Notes: a model not told the origin generated them from the letters alone. A stretch of DNA of 28,751 nucleotides from Treponema sp. (GCA_017617145.1 JAFZWX010000040.1:1-28751), one strand, 5' to 3'; numbered from the stretch's first letter, positions 1 to 8,568 are shown. A program made the numbers and translations.

Positions 1-794
1 AAAATGTTGACATCACTCTGGAAGAAGGCTTTATTATGGGATTCATTGGCCGTAACGGAGCCGGTAAATCTACTACTTTAAAAACAATGCTCAACCTTAT
101 GAAAAGCGACGGTGGAACTGTAAAACTTTGCGGTCTTGAAATGCCAAAGGACGAGCTTGAAATTAAAAATCAGGTTGGATACGTTTTTGGCGGAGTTGAT
201 TTTTATCCCGAAGCAAAAATCAGCCGTATAACAAACGTAACAAAAACCTTTTATAAAGAATGGAATGAAGAACTTTATAAAAGCCTTTGCGAGCGTTTTG
301 AACTTGACCAGAACAAAAAGTTCAAGCAGCTTTCGGCTGGTATGAAAGTAAAATATTCTCTTGCAGTTGCAATGAGCCATAATCCAAAGCTTTTGATTCT
401 TGATGAACCAACAAGCGGACTAGATCCTGCAGCACGCGACGACCTTGTTCTTTTGTTCCAGGAATTTATTGAAGACGGAAAGCATTCAATTCTTTTTTCA
501 ACACACATCACAAGCGACCTTGAAAAATGCGCCGACTACATTACCTATATTAAACAGGGAAAGATTCTTGCAAGCGACGAACGCGATTCCTTCCGCCAGT
601 CATACATCAGTGTTGCAGGAAAAAAGGAACAGCTTAGTCCCGAAACAGAAGCAAAAATCATAGGACTTCATACACACCAGCTTGGTTTTGAAGGACTTAT
701 GAAAACTCAAGACAAAGAGCTTGCAACAGCCGGTGGTTTTGAAATTGCAGAACCAACACTCGAAGATATTATGATTCACATTGAACGACGATAG
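1..794 (+). CDS. ABC transporter ATP-binding protein (5' end outside window)
   Basis: ATPase subunit of an ABC-2 type exporter. The frame is open from base 3, reading NVDITLEEG before the first visible Met at 36, so the true start lies upstream and the gene is partial. Counting from that Met, Walker A is GRNGAGKST (residues 5-13), the signature is LSAGM (99-103), Walker B is LLILDE (119-124), the D-loop is SGLD (127-130) and the H-loop His is at 157. The extra C-terminal stretch of about 75 residues is usual for YtrB/CcmA-like ATPases. The permease follows after 18 bases and a GntR regulator after that, which is the YtrA-type arrangement in which a short GntR protein controls an ABC exporter. 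The exported substrate cannot be told from sequence. Confidence 0.93.
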   Translation, partial: NVDITLEEGFIMGFIGRNGAGKSTTLKTMLNLMKSDGGTVKLCGLEMPKDELEIKNQVGYVFGGVDFYPEAKISRITNVTKTFYKEWNEELYKSLCERFELDQNKKFKQLSAGMKVKYSLAVAMSHNPKLLILDEPTSGLDPAARDDLVLLFQEFIEDGKHSILFSTHITSDLEKCADYITYIKQGKILASDERDSFRQSYISVAGKKEQLSPETEAKIIGLHTHQLGFEGLMKTQDKELATAGGFEIAEPTLEDIMIHIERR

Positions 795-812
795 GCAACA
801 AGGAGAACCTTT

Positions 813-1499
813 ATGAAATCACAGACATTAAACCTTTTGAAAAAAGAAATGAAATTAGGAAATACATCACAGACTCTCATATGGATGATCTGCTGCTTTG
901 GCATGTTTTTTATTCCAAGCTATCCGTCTTACATCGGGCCGTTTTATATTACGCTTTGCATTATGATGACCTTTGCGCTTAATCAGTCTTCGCACGATAT
1001 TTTGTATACAGTTCTGCTTCCGGTACGCAAGATTGATACAGTAAAGGCACGCTTTTTATACTGCGGATTAGTTGAAATTCTTTCGCTTGTTCTAGCCCTT
1101 ATTCCAACTCTTTTACGTTACTGCATTCCGTCTTTCCCAGAAAATCGTGCGGGAATTAATACTACTCCAGCCTACTTTGGTCTGCAGCTTATTTTGTATG
1201 CAATCTTCAATCTGATTTTTTTGGGAAGTGTTTACAAAAATCCGCTTAAACCGGGCGTGCGATATTTTGCAGGTGCAGTTGTTTATTTTGTAGTTTATGC
1301 AATTTTTGAGCTTCCTGTATGGATGTATTATGCAAACAAAGGACCGCTTGTTTCTGTTGGTCAGATGTTTACAGATATGTCTGGAGCTTTTCTGAACAGA
1401 CAGTTCATCATTCTTTTTGGTGGCATTCTGATTTTTGCAGGAGTCTGGGCATTAACCTTTGCCCGAGCCGCAAAACAGTTTGAAAAATACGATTTGTAA
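813..1499 (+). CDS. ABC-2 type transporter permease subunit
   Basis: Integral membrane partner of the ATPase upstream. The 228 residues hold about six hydrophobic segments, near residues 22-50, 77-97, 117-140, 148-170 and 198-218, separated by short basic loops, and no extracytoplasmic solute-binding domain. It resembles the small ABC-2 membrane family paired with GntR-regulated ATPases. A good ribosome site (AGGAGA, about 800-805) precedes the ATG. Its stop codon overlaps the ATG of the next gene in the sequence TAATG, so the two are translationally coupled. Family assignment rests on hydrophobicity and gene order; sequence similarity of these permeases is low. Confidence 0.85.
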   Translation: MKSQTLNLLKKEMKLGNTSQTLIWMICCFGMFFIPSYPSYIGPFYITLCIMMTFALNQSSHDILYTVLLPVRKIDTVKARFLYCGLVEILSLVLALIPTLLRYCIPSFPENRAGINTTPAYFGLQLILYAIFNLIFLGSVYKNPLKPGVRYFAGAVVYFVVYAIFELPVWMYYANKGPLVSVGQMFTDMSGAFLNRQFIILFGGILIFAGVWALTFARAAKQFEKYDL

Positions 1500-1864
1500 T
1501 GGACATAGTGTTATCACAAAAAACCGACAAGCCCATTTATACTCAAATATACGAGCAGATTTCAAACCAGATAATGACCGGCGAAATTACTGCCGGTGAA
1601 AAACTGCCCCCAATCCGTACTGTTGCAGTGAACCTGCGCATAAGCGTAATTCCTGTAAAACAGGCGTGGGAGCAGCTTGAACGCGAAGGCTTTATTTCAA
1701 CAGCAGCAGGCCGCGGTACTTTTGTAAACCAGCTTGAACATCACGAAATTTCTGGCAAACGAAATGCAGCCGCAGAAGAAGTGCTGCACAAAGCCGTAAG
1801 CGCGTGCCTTGAAATGGGTTTGAGTCTGGAAGAGATTATTAAAATTATTTCATCAATGTCCTGA
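1499..1864 (+). CDS. GntR-family transcriptional regulator, YtrA-type
   Basis: Short GntR repressor of 121 residues. Residues about 10-77 form the winged helix-turn-helix: KPIYTQIYEQI, then GEKLPPIRTVA, then a recognition-helix region, and the wing GRGTFV. The remaining 40-odd residues are helical and too short for a ligand-binding domain of FadR or HutC type, which is the YtrA subfamily layout. It starts on the last base of the permease stop codon (TAATG), so it is coupled to the ABC genes and probably autoregulates them. Its last 20 bases overlap the 3' end of the convergent hydrolase gene, and no terminator lies between the two. Confidence 0.9.
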   Translation: MDIVLSQKTDKPIYTQIYEQISNQIMTGEITAGEKLPPIRTVAVNLRISVIPVKQAWEQLEREGFISTAAGRGTFVNQLEHHEISGKRNAAAEEVLHKAVSACLEMGLSLEEIIKIISSMS

Positions 1865-2771
1865 AAAACGCACACTCTTCATCATTACAGATTTTTGCTT
1901 CGTTCAGACTTCCGTCACAGTGGAAAACATGCCATAACGGCTGCTCGTCTGTTCCGTAACAATGATATTCATATTTTACACCAGCATCTTCAAGAGCTTT
2001 TGTCATTAAAGGTGCCTGAGAATACTGAAAATCTCCCTTACAAGTCATTACAAATGCAGGTGGAAAATCCTTTGTAACATGTGCACTGGCATCTATTAGA
2101 TCAAGTCCTTCCTTTGTTATCTTTCCTTGCAAAATAGCTTCAACAAGTTTTGTCATATGTGGAGTTTCTTCAAGGCTTGGATCCATATTATATTTTCCGC
2201 AGTTTAAAGCAACACCGCGTAAAGATAAATTTTTTGACTTAATAAAAGGATAATTTTTTGCATATTCAGGATTCGTAATTGCCGATGCATAAATGGCAAG
2301 TAGATGAGCCCCGGCAGAATCTCCAACTGCAAAAACATTGTTAAGATCAAAGCCATAAGTATCTGCATTTGCTGCAACCCATTGGAATACTTTTTCTATA
2401 TCTTCTACTGCACACGGATATTTTGTTTCGGGAACAAGTCTGTATGAAAAATTAACTACAGCAAAACCACGCGGTGCCAGACGCATACAATACCATTGGT
2501 AAACATCCTTGTCGCCATAAACCCACGCCCCGCCATGAACACTAATAATTACAGGAAGTTTTGAAAGATTATTCAAATCTGAAGATTCAGACTTTGGACG
2601 GTAAACATCAAGAAGCTGCCATTTTTTAAACTTCTGATCATCTCCATAAAGAATATTATCGAACCGAGTTACAGTTGCAGGAGTAGTTTGACCTGCGTCT
2701 CGTTTCTTATCACTATTTCCAAAATCTCTTCGGGTTTTTAATGCCAGTAACTTGTGAATAAGTTTTGCCAT
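1845..2771 (-). CDS. Alpha/beta hydrolase, HSL/BD-FAE-like carboxylesterase
   Basis: Predicted esterase of the hormone-sensitive-lipase-like alpha/beta hydrolase class, 308 residues. The oxyanion-hole motif HGGAW is at residues 79-83 and the nucleophile elbow GDSAG at 150-154, giving Ser152. Likely acid and base are Asp247 and His281 (or His284) in the HVFH stretch. No clear signal peptide is seen: the N-terminus is basic with a short hydrophobic patch, so a cytoplasmic site is likely. The start has a strong GGAGG site. It is divergent from the GH10 xylanase with about 90 bases between, which suggests action on acetyl or feruloyl esters of xylan fragments. That substrate is inferred from context, not from the protein. 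Confidence 0.85.
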   Translation of the reverse strand: MAKLIHKLLALKTRRDFGNSDKKRDAGQTTPATVTRFDNILYGDDQKFKKWQLLDVYRPKSESSDLNNLSKLPVIISVHGGAWVYGDKDVYQWYCMRLAPRGFAVVNFSYRLVPETKYPCAVEDIEKVFQWVAANADTYGFDLNNVFAVGDSAGAHLLAIYASAITNPEYAKNYPFIKSKNLSLRGVALNCGKYNMDPSLEETPHMTKLVEAILQGKITKEGLDLIDASAHVTKDFPPAFVMTCKGDFQYSQAPLMTKALEDAGVKYEYHCYGTDEQPLWHVFHCDGSLNEAKICNDEECAFFRTLMK

Positions 2772-2861
2772 AAAGTATTCTTCTGCCTCCTACACTTTTG
2801 TTTTAACATATTTAAAAATAATTAACTAGTCACAAAGCCTTTAATATGTTACAAATATGGA

Positions 2862-4148
2862 ATGAAAAATAATAATCTTAAAACACTTTTTATAAGCGCA
2901 ATTGTAATTATCTGCGCTGCTTTTTTGATGTCTTGTGTTCCTGTCAAAGAACGACCACAACCACAGATTCCTGTAAAAATGGTTTCATCTGCTGTTCAAA
3001 AAGAAGATGCTGCTCCCCAACCAAAATGGACCGAGGTTCCTTCTCTCAAAGATGAATATACAAAATACTTTGATTACATAGGTCTTGCTGTTCCAGAAAA
3101 TCAACTTACGAGCGATGTTCTTATGCAGGGCTTAAGTTATCAGGTGAACTGTTTTACCTGTGAAAACGAATGTAAGCCCGATTTTATTTTCAACTGGGCA
3201 AAACCAACTTCAACAACTTATTTTACAGCAGAAGATGGTAATGAATATAAGGTTCCTGTTTCTCTTGCTGGTTTTAGTCGTCTTGAAAAAATTCTTGGAA
3301 TTGCAAAAAAATATGGCATGATAATGCGCGGTCATGTACTTGTCTGGCATGGACAAACTCCAGACTGGTTCTTCAAAGAAGATTACTCTTCAGAAAAGTC
3401 ATACGTAGACAAAGCAACAATGACAGCCCGCCAGGAATGGTACATCAAATCTGTTTTAGAATTTGTTAAAGCCTGGGAAGACAAAAATAATGACGGAAAA
3501 CACATAATTGTAGTTTGGGATGTTGTAAACGAAGCTTGTACCGACGGCGGATGGACAGATGCCCCGCTCCGAACAGCAAGCCCATGGTATTCAATTTATG
3601 GTGATGATACTTTTATTGTAAATGCTTTCCGTTTTGCAAATAAATATGCTCCTGCCGATGTAAAACTTGCTTACAATGATTACTCAAGCTATGCACCAAA
3701 TAAAACAAAAGCAATCTGCCGCGTTGTTCAGGATATTCAGGCTGCCAGTGATGCCAGAATTGATGTTGTTGGAATGCAGTCTCATGTAAGCATGTCGTAT
3801 CCAACTGTTGCCGACTATGAAACAGCAGTAAATCAGTTTCTTGCACTTGGGGTTGATGTTCAGGTAACCGAAATGGAAATTGCGTTTGGCGGACGCCTTA
3901 CAGCTCAAGAAGCACTCAAAGACAGATATGTTGAATATTTTAAAATGTTCCTTAAGTATCGTAAGGTTCCTGGTAAAAACGGAATTTCTGGAATAACACT
4001 TTGGGGTACAAAAGATGAAGTTTCATGGATTCGCAACAATGCAGATGAAATGAACAAATTCCAGCGCCCTCTTCTTTTTGAAAAAGATTACGAATGCAAA
4101 CCTGCTTTCTTTGGAGTACTTGAAACAGCTCAGAATTTTAAAGAGTAA
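2862..4148 (+). CDS. Lipoprotein GH10 endo-1,4-beta-xylanase
   Basis: Secreted lipid-anchored xylanase. The N-terminus has a hydrophobic core and a lipobox ending in LMSC, so Cys25 is the acylated residue. A linker to about residue 60 precedes one GH10 catalytic barrel (about 62-427). Visible family motifs are GHVLVWH (157-163), WDVVNE (219-224) with the acid/base Glu224, YNDY (271-274), VTEMEI (335-340) with the nucleophile Glu337, and GITLWG (377-382). The usual Asp two residues after the nucleophile is Glu here. No carbohydrate-binding module is present. It retains beta-xylan cleavage activity by motif, and the esterase across the divergent spacer may assist. The upstream ribosome site is weak (ATGGA only). 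Confidence 0.95.
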   Translation: MKNNNLKTLFISAIVIICAAFLMSCVPVKERPQPQIPVKMVSSAVQKEDAAPQPKWTEVPSLKDEYTKYFDYIGLAVPENQLTSDVLMQGLSYQVNCFTCENECKPDFIFNWAKPTSTTYFTAEDGNEYKVPVSLAGFSRLEKILGIAKKYGMIMRGHVLVWHGQTPDWFFKEDYSSEKSYVDKATMTARQEWYIKSVLEFVKAWEDKNNDGKHIIVVWDVVNEACTDGGWTDAPLRTASPWYSIYGDDTFIVNAFRFANKYAPADVKLAYNDYSSYAPNKTKAICRVVQDIQAASDARIDVVGMQSHVSMSYPTVADYETAVNQFLALGVDVQVTEMEIAFGGRLTAQEALKDRYVEYFKMFLKYRKVPGKNGISGITLWGTKDEVSWIRNNADEMNKFQRPLLFEKDYECKPAFFGVLETAQNFKE

Positions 4149-4149
4149 A

Positions 4150-4178
4150 TTGTCAATTTTGAATTGATGATATATAAT
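4150..4178 (+). promoter_or_regulatory. Sigma-70-type promoter of adk
   Basis: TTGTCA at 4150-4155, a 17-base spacer, then a perfect TATAAT at 4173-4178. The adk ATG is at 4207 with an AAGGAG site at 4195-4200. This lets adk be expressed independently of the xylanase upstream. Confidence 0.75.
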
Positions 4179-4206
4179 TAATATACATTTTTTTAAGGAG
4201 TTTTTT

Positions 4207-4836
4207 ATGAATAATTTTATTTTCTTGGGACCACCAGGAGCTGGAAAAGGCTCACTTGCTGTAAAGGTTGCAGAAGATTACAAAATCCCGCATATTTCTA
4301 CAGGAGATATTTTCCGTGCAAATATAAAGGCACAGACTCCTCTCGGAGTTAAAGTTAAGGCTATTATTGATTCAGGTTCTTTGGTTAGCGATGAACTTAC
4401 TTTTGAACTTGTAAAAGACCGCCTTGCACAGGATGACTGCAAAAACGGATACATCCTTGATGGATTCCCACGCACAATTCCACAGGCAGAAATGCTTGAA
4501 AAACTTGTTGATGACGTTAAAGTTGTAAACTTTGAAATCAAAGATGAAATTGTAATCCGTCGTCTTTCTACACGCCGTGTATGTAAAGCTTGTGGTGCAA
4601 ACTTCAACGTTCTTACACTCCCTCCAAAAGTAGAAGGAATCTGCGACAAATGTGGCGGAGAACTCTACCAGCGTGATGATGACAAGCAGGAATCTATTTT
4701 GCACCGTATGGATGTTTACCGCGAGCAGACAGAACCTCTTATCAACTTCTACAAGAATAAGGGAAAAATTACAGACCTTGACGCATCTATTGAAACTGAT
4801 GTGCTCTTAGGCGAATTTAAAAAGATTTTTAAATAG
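4207..4836 (+). CDS. adk: Adenylate kinase, zinc-type lid
   Basis: Converts ATP and AMP to two ADP in the cytoplasm. The 209 residues carry the P-loop GPPGAGKG (8-15), the AMP-binding STGD (31-34), DGFPRT (85-90) and a long LID domain. The LID has a four-cysteine zinc site at Cys126, Cys129, Cys146 and Cys149, the zinc-containing type found in many Gram-positives and some spirochaetes. It has its own consensus promoter and ribosome site and is followed by a hairpin terminator, so it is monocistronic. The gene next to it on the other strand belongs to an unrelated accessory cassette. Confidence 0.98.
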   Translation: MNNFIFLGPPGAGKGSLAVKVAEDYKIPHISTGDIFRANIKAQTPLGVKVKAIIDSGSLVSDELTFELVKDRLAQDDCKNGYILDGFPRTIPQAEMLEKLVDDVKVVNFEIKDEIVIRRLSTRRVCKACGANFNVLTLPPKVEGICDKCGGELYQRDDDKQESILHRMDVYREQTEPLINFYKNKGKITDLDASIETDVLLGEFKKIFK

Positions 4837-4849
4837 TCAGTTAATTACT

Positions 4850-4887
4850 GATTACAATGGAAGCCTTTAAAAACTTCCATTGTAATC
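4850..4887. terminator. Hairpin terminator between adk and the RyR-domain gene
   Basis: Perfect 14-bp inverted repeat: left arm 4850-4863 (GATTACAATGGAAG), 10-base loop, right arm 4874-4887. It ends two bases before the stop codon of the convergent minus-strand gene and can serve both directions. The U-tract on either side is weak, so termination strength is uncertain. Confidence 0.7.
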
Positions 4888-4889
4888 AA

Positions 4890-7076
4890 TTATTTTGTAA
4901 CCAGAATATATTCAACTCCAGAAACATTAATTTCCGGTTCTTTCGGATCAGGTTCCTTTTCTAAGCCCAATGTCCTTGGCAGATCTTTTATAAAAATATA
5001 ATCATATTTTCTAAAATCATTAGTTTTTCCATTATTCAAAAAAACCTTTTCTGCTTCTTCCAGTTTTTCATAAGGACAAACGCAGACATGCTGTTTTAGA
5101 CTATAATTTTTCTGTTTATTATATTTCTTATAAAAGTCAGTCCATTTATCATATGGAATTCCACACCAGCCTTCTGTCCTGTAAAATGCATTCCATCGTT
5201 CCTTTTCGATTCTTGCTAACTGAGTACGTTTACTGTTTAAATTCTTGAATTCTTCGTCTGATATTTCACCATCAATAATTGTTTTTAATTCAGAAAGCAG
5301 TTTTTCGGAATTATTGATTTGTTCCTCATTGGCATCTGCTTTTTTAATAATTCTATAACCAAGCAAATATAATTTATAAATAAGATGAATTGCATTAGCA
5401 CGATTCGAATTTCTTTCTATTTCAGGCCTTCCATAGTAATCAGTCTTTACATTGAGTAAATCGCGTTTTGCTGCATAAACACAACTAGAATTTAATGCCA
5501 GCTTTTCAATGTCGGAATCATCGAACATTGAATAAGAATAAAATTCTTTGTCGGAACCAAAAGTATCTAAATAATAACTTTCGTCTTTATCATCTGAAGC
5601 ATTTGAAGTACTATGCAATATTTCCTGAACGCTATGAAGATAATCATCATTTTCGATATATACATTTATTACAGGCTTATTATCGTATTTTGGAGATGCA
5701 CAAAGATAAAACCTTCTTAATTCTATTGCAATGTTCAGGTTGTCATCATCTGAACCGGTTGCTACAGTTATATAATTTGTATCTGCACATTGTGTTTCCA
5801 GAAGTTTGTAAAATTCCGCTGCTGTTATATCACAATCATAAAAATTGATATTGTAGGTGCTTGAAACTAATTCCGGACATTCCTTCTTTAAACGGTTTTC
5901 TATGACTCTTGCATTCTTGTCTATCACATTTATTTTGGTTGAATAATCCTGCCCTAACTGAGTACACCATACACAGGCTTTTATTATTTCAGCACTGCAT
6001 TTTCCTGCTCCAACAACAGTAATCGAAAAATCTTTGCGGCCACCTTTTAAACAATCATACAAAGGCTTTTTGACCAACACGTTATAGAATGCCCACTTAT
6101 ATCTGTTTAAGATTATAACATTCACACATTTTTGCAGTTTATTAATCACTTCATAAGAAGTTTCATTTTCTGCAAGCAGATAAATTTTATTATTCACTAA
6201 TATACGATTTTGTTTTTCTTCAGAACATTTATTAAAGATTTTTTGGAATTCACAAAGAATTGCCGAAACATCAGACACATTCTTTATTTCAGAGTTTTTC
6301 ATTTCAAAAAAACAATGCTTTCGTTTTGAATATTTAACAAAATCAAGTTCGTTTCTTGTAGTAAGAATAAAGCCGTTATACTTTGCTTCCTGCAGGAGCG
6401 CACTGTCTATTTCTTTATTCTTGTTACAGAATACTATAAGACTGTGCTTTTGGTTTTCATGAATATCCTTCGCAAGCAAAACTGACTTTTCATTTAAGTC
6501 TGAAAAGTAATAAATATCGCAGAAATTCTTAGTAATAAAGTAGCGTATAAAAGCAAACGCGCCTTCAAAAAAGGAAGCGACCATGCCACCAAAAGCTATG
6601 GGAGTGAGAATAGTAAGTAATATAAAAAATATTCCAGATATCCTGCTGAAATAAAAAGATGTAGGTATTAAAGCCTGATATTTTACTCCAAGCCCGCTCA
6701 TTTTTGTGGAATAGATTAAGCCGTATAAAACAGAATCTCTTAAAAGAAGTTCAGAATCCGTAATTTTAAACTCGGTACTAAAATGAGAAAATACCGAAGA
6801 TTTTTCCGGCAACTGTGTATCTTTTGAAAAGTTTTTTATAGAAACATCTTTGTATGAAGAAACCTGCTCTTTCCATTCAACTACATTTCCAAAAAAAATC
6901 AGAGGACTCATAAAAGTTACATTAGAAAAATATACTCCCAGCATAAACATAATGGCCATATATTTATAATTCCGCCGCTTTCCTTTATGCGCCATAAATG
7001 CAATGCAGCTAAAAACAATGAGGACTATAAAACTCAAAACTGTCCAAAAAATAAAACTCCCAAAAATGCTACTCAT
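4890..7076 (-). CDS. Membrane protein with two TrkA-N-like Rossmann domains and a C-terminal RyR domain
   Basis: 728 residues. TM helices lie at about 7-28, 39-62 and 142-170. The basic loop after TM1 (KGKRR) suggests N-out topology with residues 63-140 outside and everything after about 178 in the cytoplasm. A first Rossmann-like domain (about 186-330) lacks a clean glycine motif. The second (about 350-480) has VVGAGKCSAEII with an acidic residue, Asp386, at the end of the second strand, as in TrkA-N/RCK nucleotide-binding domains. Residues about 617-705 match the RyR repeat of ryanodine receptors: an ERW helix (626-628), GW (636-637), KQHVC and the PYEKL stretch (661-672), and a final hydrophobic helix. 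No potassium-channel selectivity filter is seen. A strong AAAGGAG site precedes the ATG. It is divergent from a TIR-like gene. A ligand-gated membrane receptor or effector is the best guess; function is unproven. Confidence 0.8.
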   Translation of the reverse strand: MSSIFGSFIFWTVLSFIVLIVFSCIAFMAHKGKRRNYKYMAIMFMLGVYFSNVTFMSPLIFFGNVVEWKEQVSSYKDVSIKNFSKDTQLPEKSSVFSHFSTEFKITDSELLLRDSVLYGLIYSTKMSGLGVKYQALIPTSFYFSRISGIFFILLTILTPIAFGGMVASFFEGAFAFIRYFITKNFCDIYYFSDLNEKSVLLAKDIHENQKHSLIVFCNKNKEIDSALLQEAKYNGFILTTRNELDFVKYSKRKHCFFEMKNSEIKNVSDVSAILCEFQKIFNKCSEEKQNRILVNNKIYLLAENETSYEVINKLQKCVNVIILNRYKWAFYNVLVKKPLYDCLKGGRKDFSITVVGAGKCSAEIIKACVWCTQLGQDYSTKINVIDKNARVIENRLKKECPELVSSTYNINFYDCDITAAEFYKLLETQCADTNYITVATGSDDDNLNIAIELRRFYLCASPKYDNKPVINVYIENDDYLHSVQEILHSTSNASDDKDESYYLDTFGSDKEFYSYSMFDDSDIEKLALNSSCVYAAKRDLLNVKTDYYGRPEIERNSNRANAIHLIYKLYLLGYRIIKKADANEEQINNSEKLLSELKTIIDGEISDEEFKNLNSKRTQLARIEKERWNAFYRTEGWCGIPYDKWTDFYKKYNKQKNYSLKQHVCVCPYEKLEEAEKVFLNNGKTNDFRKYDYIFIKDLPRTLGLEKEPDPKEPEINVSGVEYILVTK

Positions 7077-7242
7077 TTTTATTATCTCCTTTTTTACTAT
7101 TGAAAAACCAGGGTTGTATAATGCTTTTATCGTAAGGATTTTAGAATTTAAGTATAAGGGGTGAGAAAATATTAAGCAAGGGAATTATAAACAACGAGTT
7201 TTAAATCTATTGAAAACAATAATAGTAAATTCTGCATAATAC

Positions 7243-7251
7243 TGTTATAAT
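7243..7251 (+). promoter_or_regulatory. Extended -10 promoter of the TIR-like gene
   Basis: TGTTATAAT is a perfect extended -10 element, with TATAAT at 7246-7251. No good -35 is seen 17 bases upstream, as is usual for extended -10 promoters. It would start transcription near 7258, about 27 bases before the ATG at 7285. Confidence 0.55.
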
Positions 7252-7284
7252 TATTCTATTATTTTATGGAGAATGAGGATAATT

Positions 7285-8568
7285 ATGAGCAATGTTTTTA
7301 TTGGTTGGAGTGGAAATAAATCACTGGCAGATAAAGTTGCAGACCTGATTACAGAAAAGACAGGAGATCATGTTATTGTTGGTGGAGGTCTGCCAAAAGA
7401 TATGTTTATTGGAGCTCAAGTAATTGATCAAATAAATCGTTGCGATACAGCAATTTTACTGGTGGAAGATAAAAATGGAATGATAAGCTCCAATTTGATG
7501 TTTGAATGGGGATATATTTATGCAAAATTTGCAATTAGTAATGTACATGCTTTCTTACTCAACAAACAATCGAAGGATTTACCAAGTGATTTAATGGGGT
7601 CTTGGGTTACTGAAGTTTCTTTTAATAAAGCTTCAACCTCTGAACAAGAACTTAGCGAACGAATACTGGATTTATATCTTCAAAACAGTAAGAATAGGAC
7701 TGTCAGAAATTACTTTGATTTAATCAGTGACTGGAAAAAAGTATTTACATATTTAACAGATAAAACTTCTAATTCAAATCAAGCGTTGTGTGAATATATT
7801 CTGGCAGGATGTCTGGCAGCATATTATTATCAAGACAATATGATTTTAAGGCAAACTTTGAATAATCTAAAGGTTCCTCTTCCTGTAAATATTATAGTTC
7901 AATTTGCTAAAGCCTATATTGATATTTTTATTCAAAGCGAAAATATGTCAAAGCCATTATCGCAACAAGACTATTTTAGCATAATGCAGGTTTTTGAAAC
8001 CATCATCAAGCGACAGAAACATTTTTCTAATGATGTTGAAACCTTACTGGATATTCTTAATTATGATGCATACAGCCTGGCCAATGTTTTATTTATGAAA
8101 AATGATAATCTGGATGAAGAAACAAAGAAATTCTGTTCTAACAAAGCAAAAGAATGCCTTGAAAAGGATTTTGAACTATTAGATTCATTTGAAGAAACTT
8201 ATAAAAACAATGAATGTTTAGTATTGCTGTTAAGAAGTTATATATTTAACGATATTGGACATCTTTACAAAGATGCTTTTAATGATGAAAGTTCTTTCCT
8301 GGAAAAATTAACAGAATCGGTGGAATATAGAAAGCAGCTTCATCAATGCTTTATTTCGAATTATCCGGCAAATATTTTCTTAGCAACAAAACTAGAACAA
8401 GAATATATAATTGCCTTAAGCGAACAATGCAACTATATGGAAAACTCTGTATTAAAAACGATGTATAAGAATTTAGTAATCACAAAATTTGAAGAATGGG
8501 AAAAAGAACTTGTTTACACGAGTTCTTTAACTGATCGAATAAAAAATAATATACAAAATTTTGAATAA
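7285..8568 (+). CDS. TIR-like domain protein with C-terminal helical region
   Basis: 427 residues from the ATG at 7285, chosen because GAGG lies six bases upstream of it; an earlier in-frame ATG at 7273 has a ribosome site directly abutting it and would add only four residues. Residues 1 to about 110 look like the predicted nucleotide-binding TIR-like family (PF10137 type): VFIGWSG at the first strand, a glycine-rich turn (VGGGLP, 32-37), DTAILLVED (54-62), SNLMFEWGY (69-77) with candidate catalytic Glu74, and LPSDLMGSW (99-107). Residues about 120-427 are almost all helical, TPR-like in appearance, and match nothing I can name; they could sense a trigger. TIR domains of this sort are NAD+-consuming enzymes or nucleotide binders in bacterial immunity. 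The gene is divergent from the RyR-domain membrane protein and ends one base from the next convergent gene. Confidence 0.8.
   Translation: MSNVFIGWSGNKSLADKVADLITEKTGDHVIVGGGLPKDMFIGAQVIDQINRCDTAILLVEDKNGMISSNLMFEWGYIYAKFAISNVHAFLLNKQSKDLPSDLMGSWVTEVSFNKASTSEQELSERILDLYLQNSKNRTVRNYFDLISDWKKVFTYLTDKTSNSNQALCEYILAGCLAAYYYQDNMILRQTLNNLKVPLPVNIIVQFAKAYIDIFIQSENMSKPLSQQDYFSIMQVFETIIKRQKHFSNDVETLLDILNYDAYSLANVLFMKNDNLDEETKKFCSNKAKECLEKDFELLDSFEETYKNNECLVLLLRSYIFNDIGHLYKDAFNDESSFLEKLTESVEYRKQLHQCFISNYPANIFLATKLEQEYIIALSEQCNYMENSVLKTMYKNLVITKFEEWEKELVYTSSLTDRIKNNIQNFE

Noticed and set aside
4151..4170. Short hairpin TCAATT/AATTGA after the xylanase gene, considered as a terminator
   Set aside because: Only six A/T-rich pairs with no U-tract, and it falls within the spacer of the adk promoter.
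7077..7272. Search of the TIR/RyR spacer for a small RNA, cyclase gene or third component
   Set aside because: No open frame with a ribosome site and no strong hairpin seen; it appears to hold only divergent promoters.
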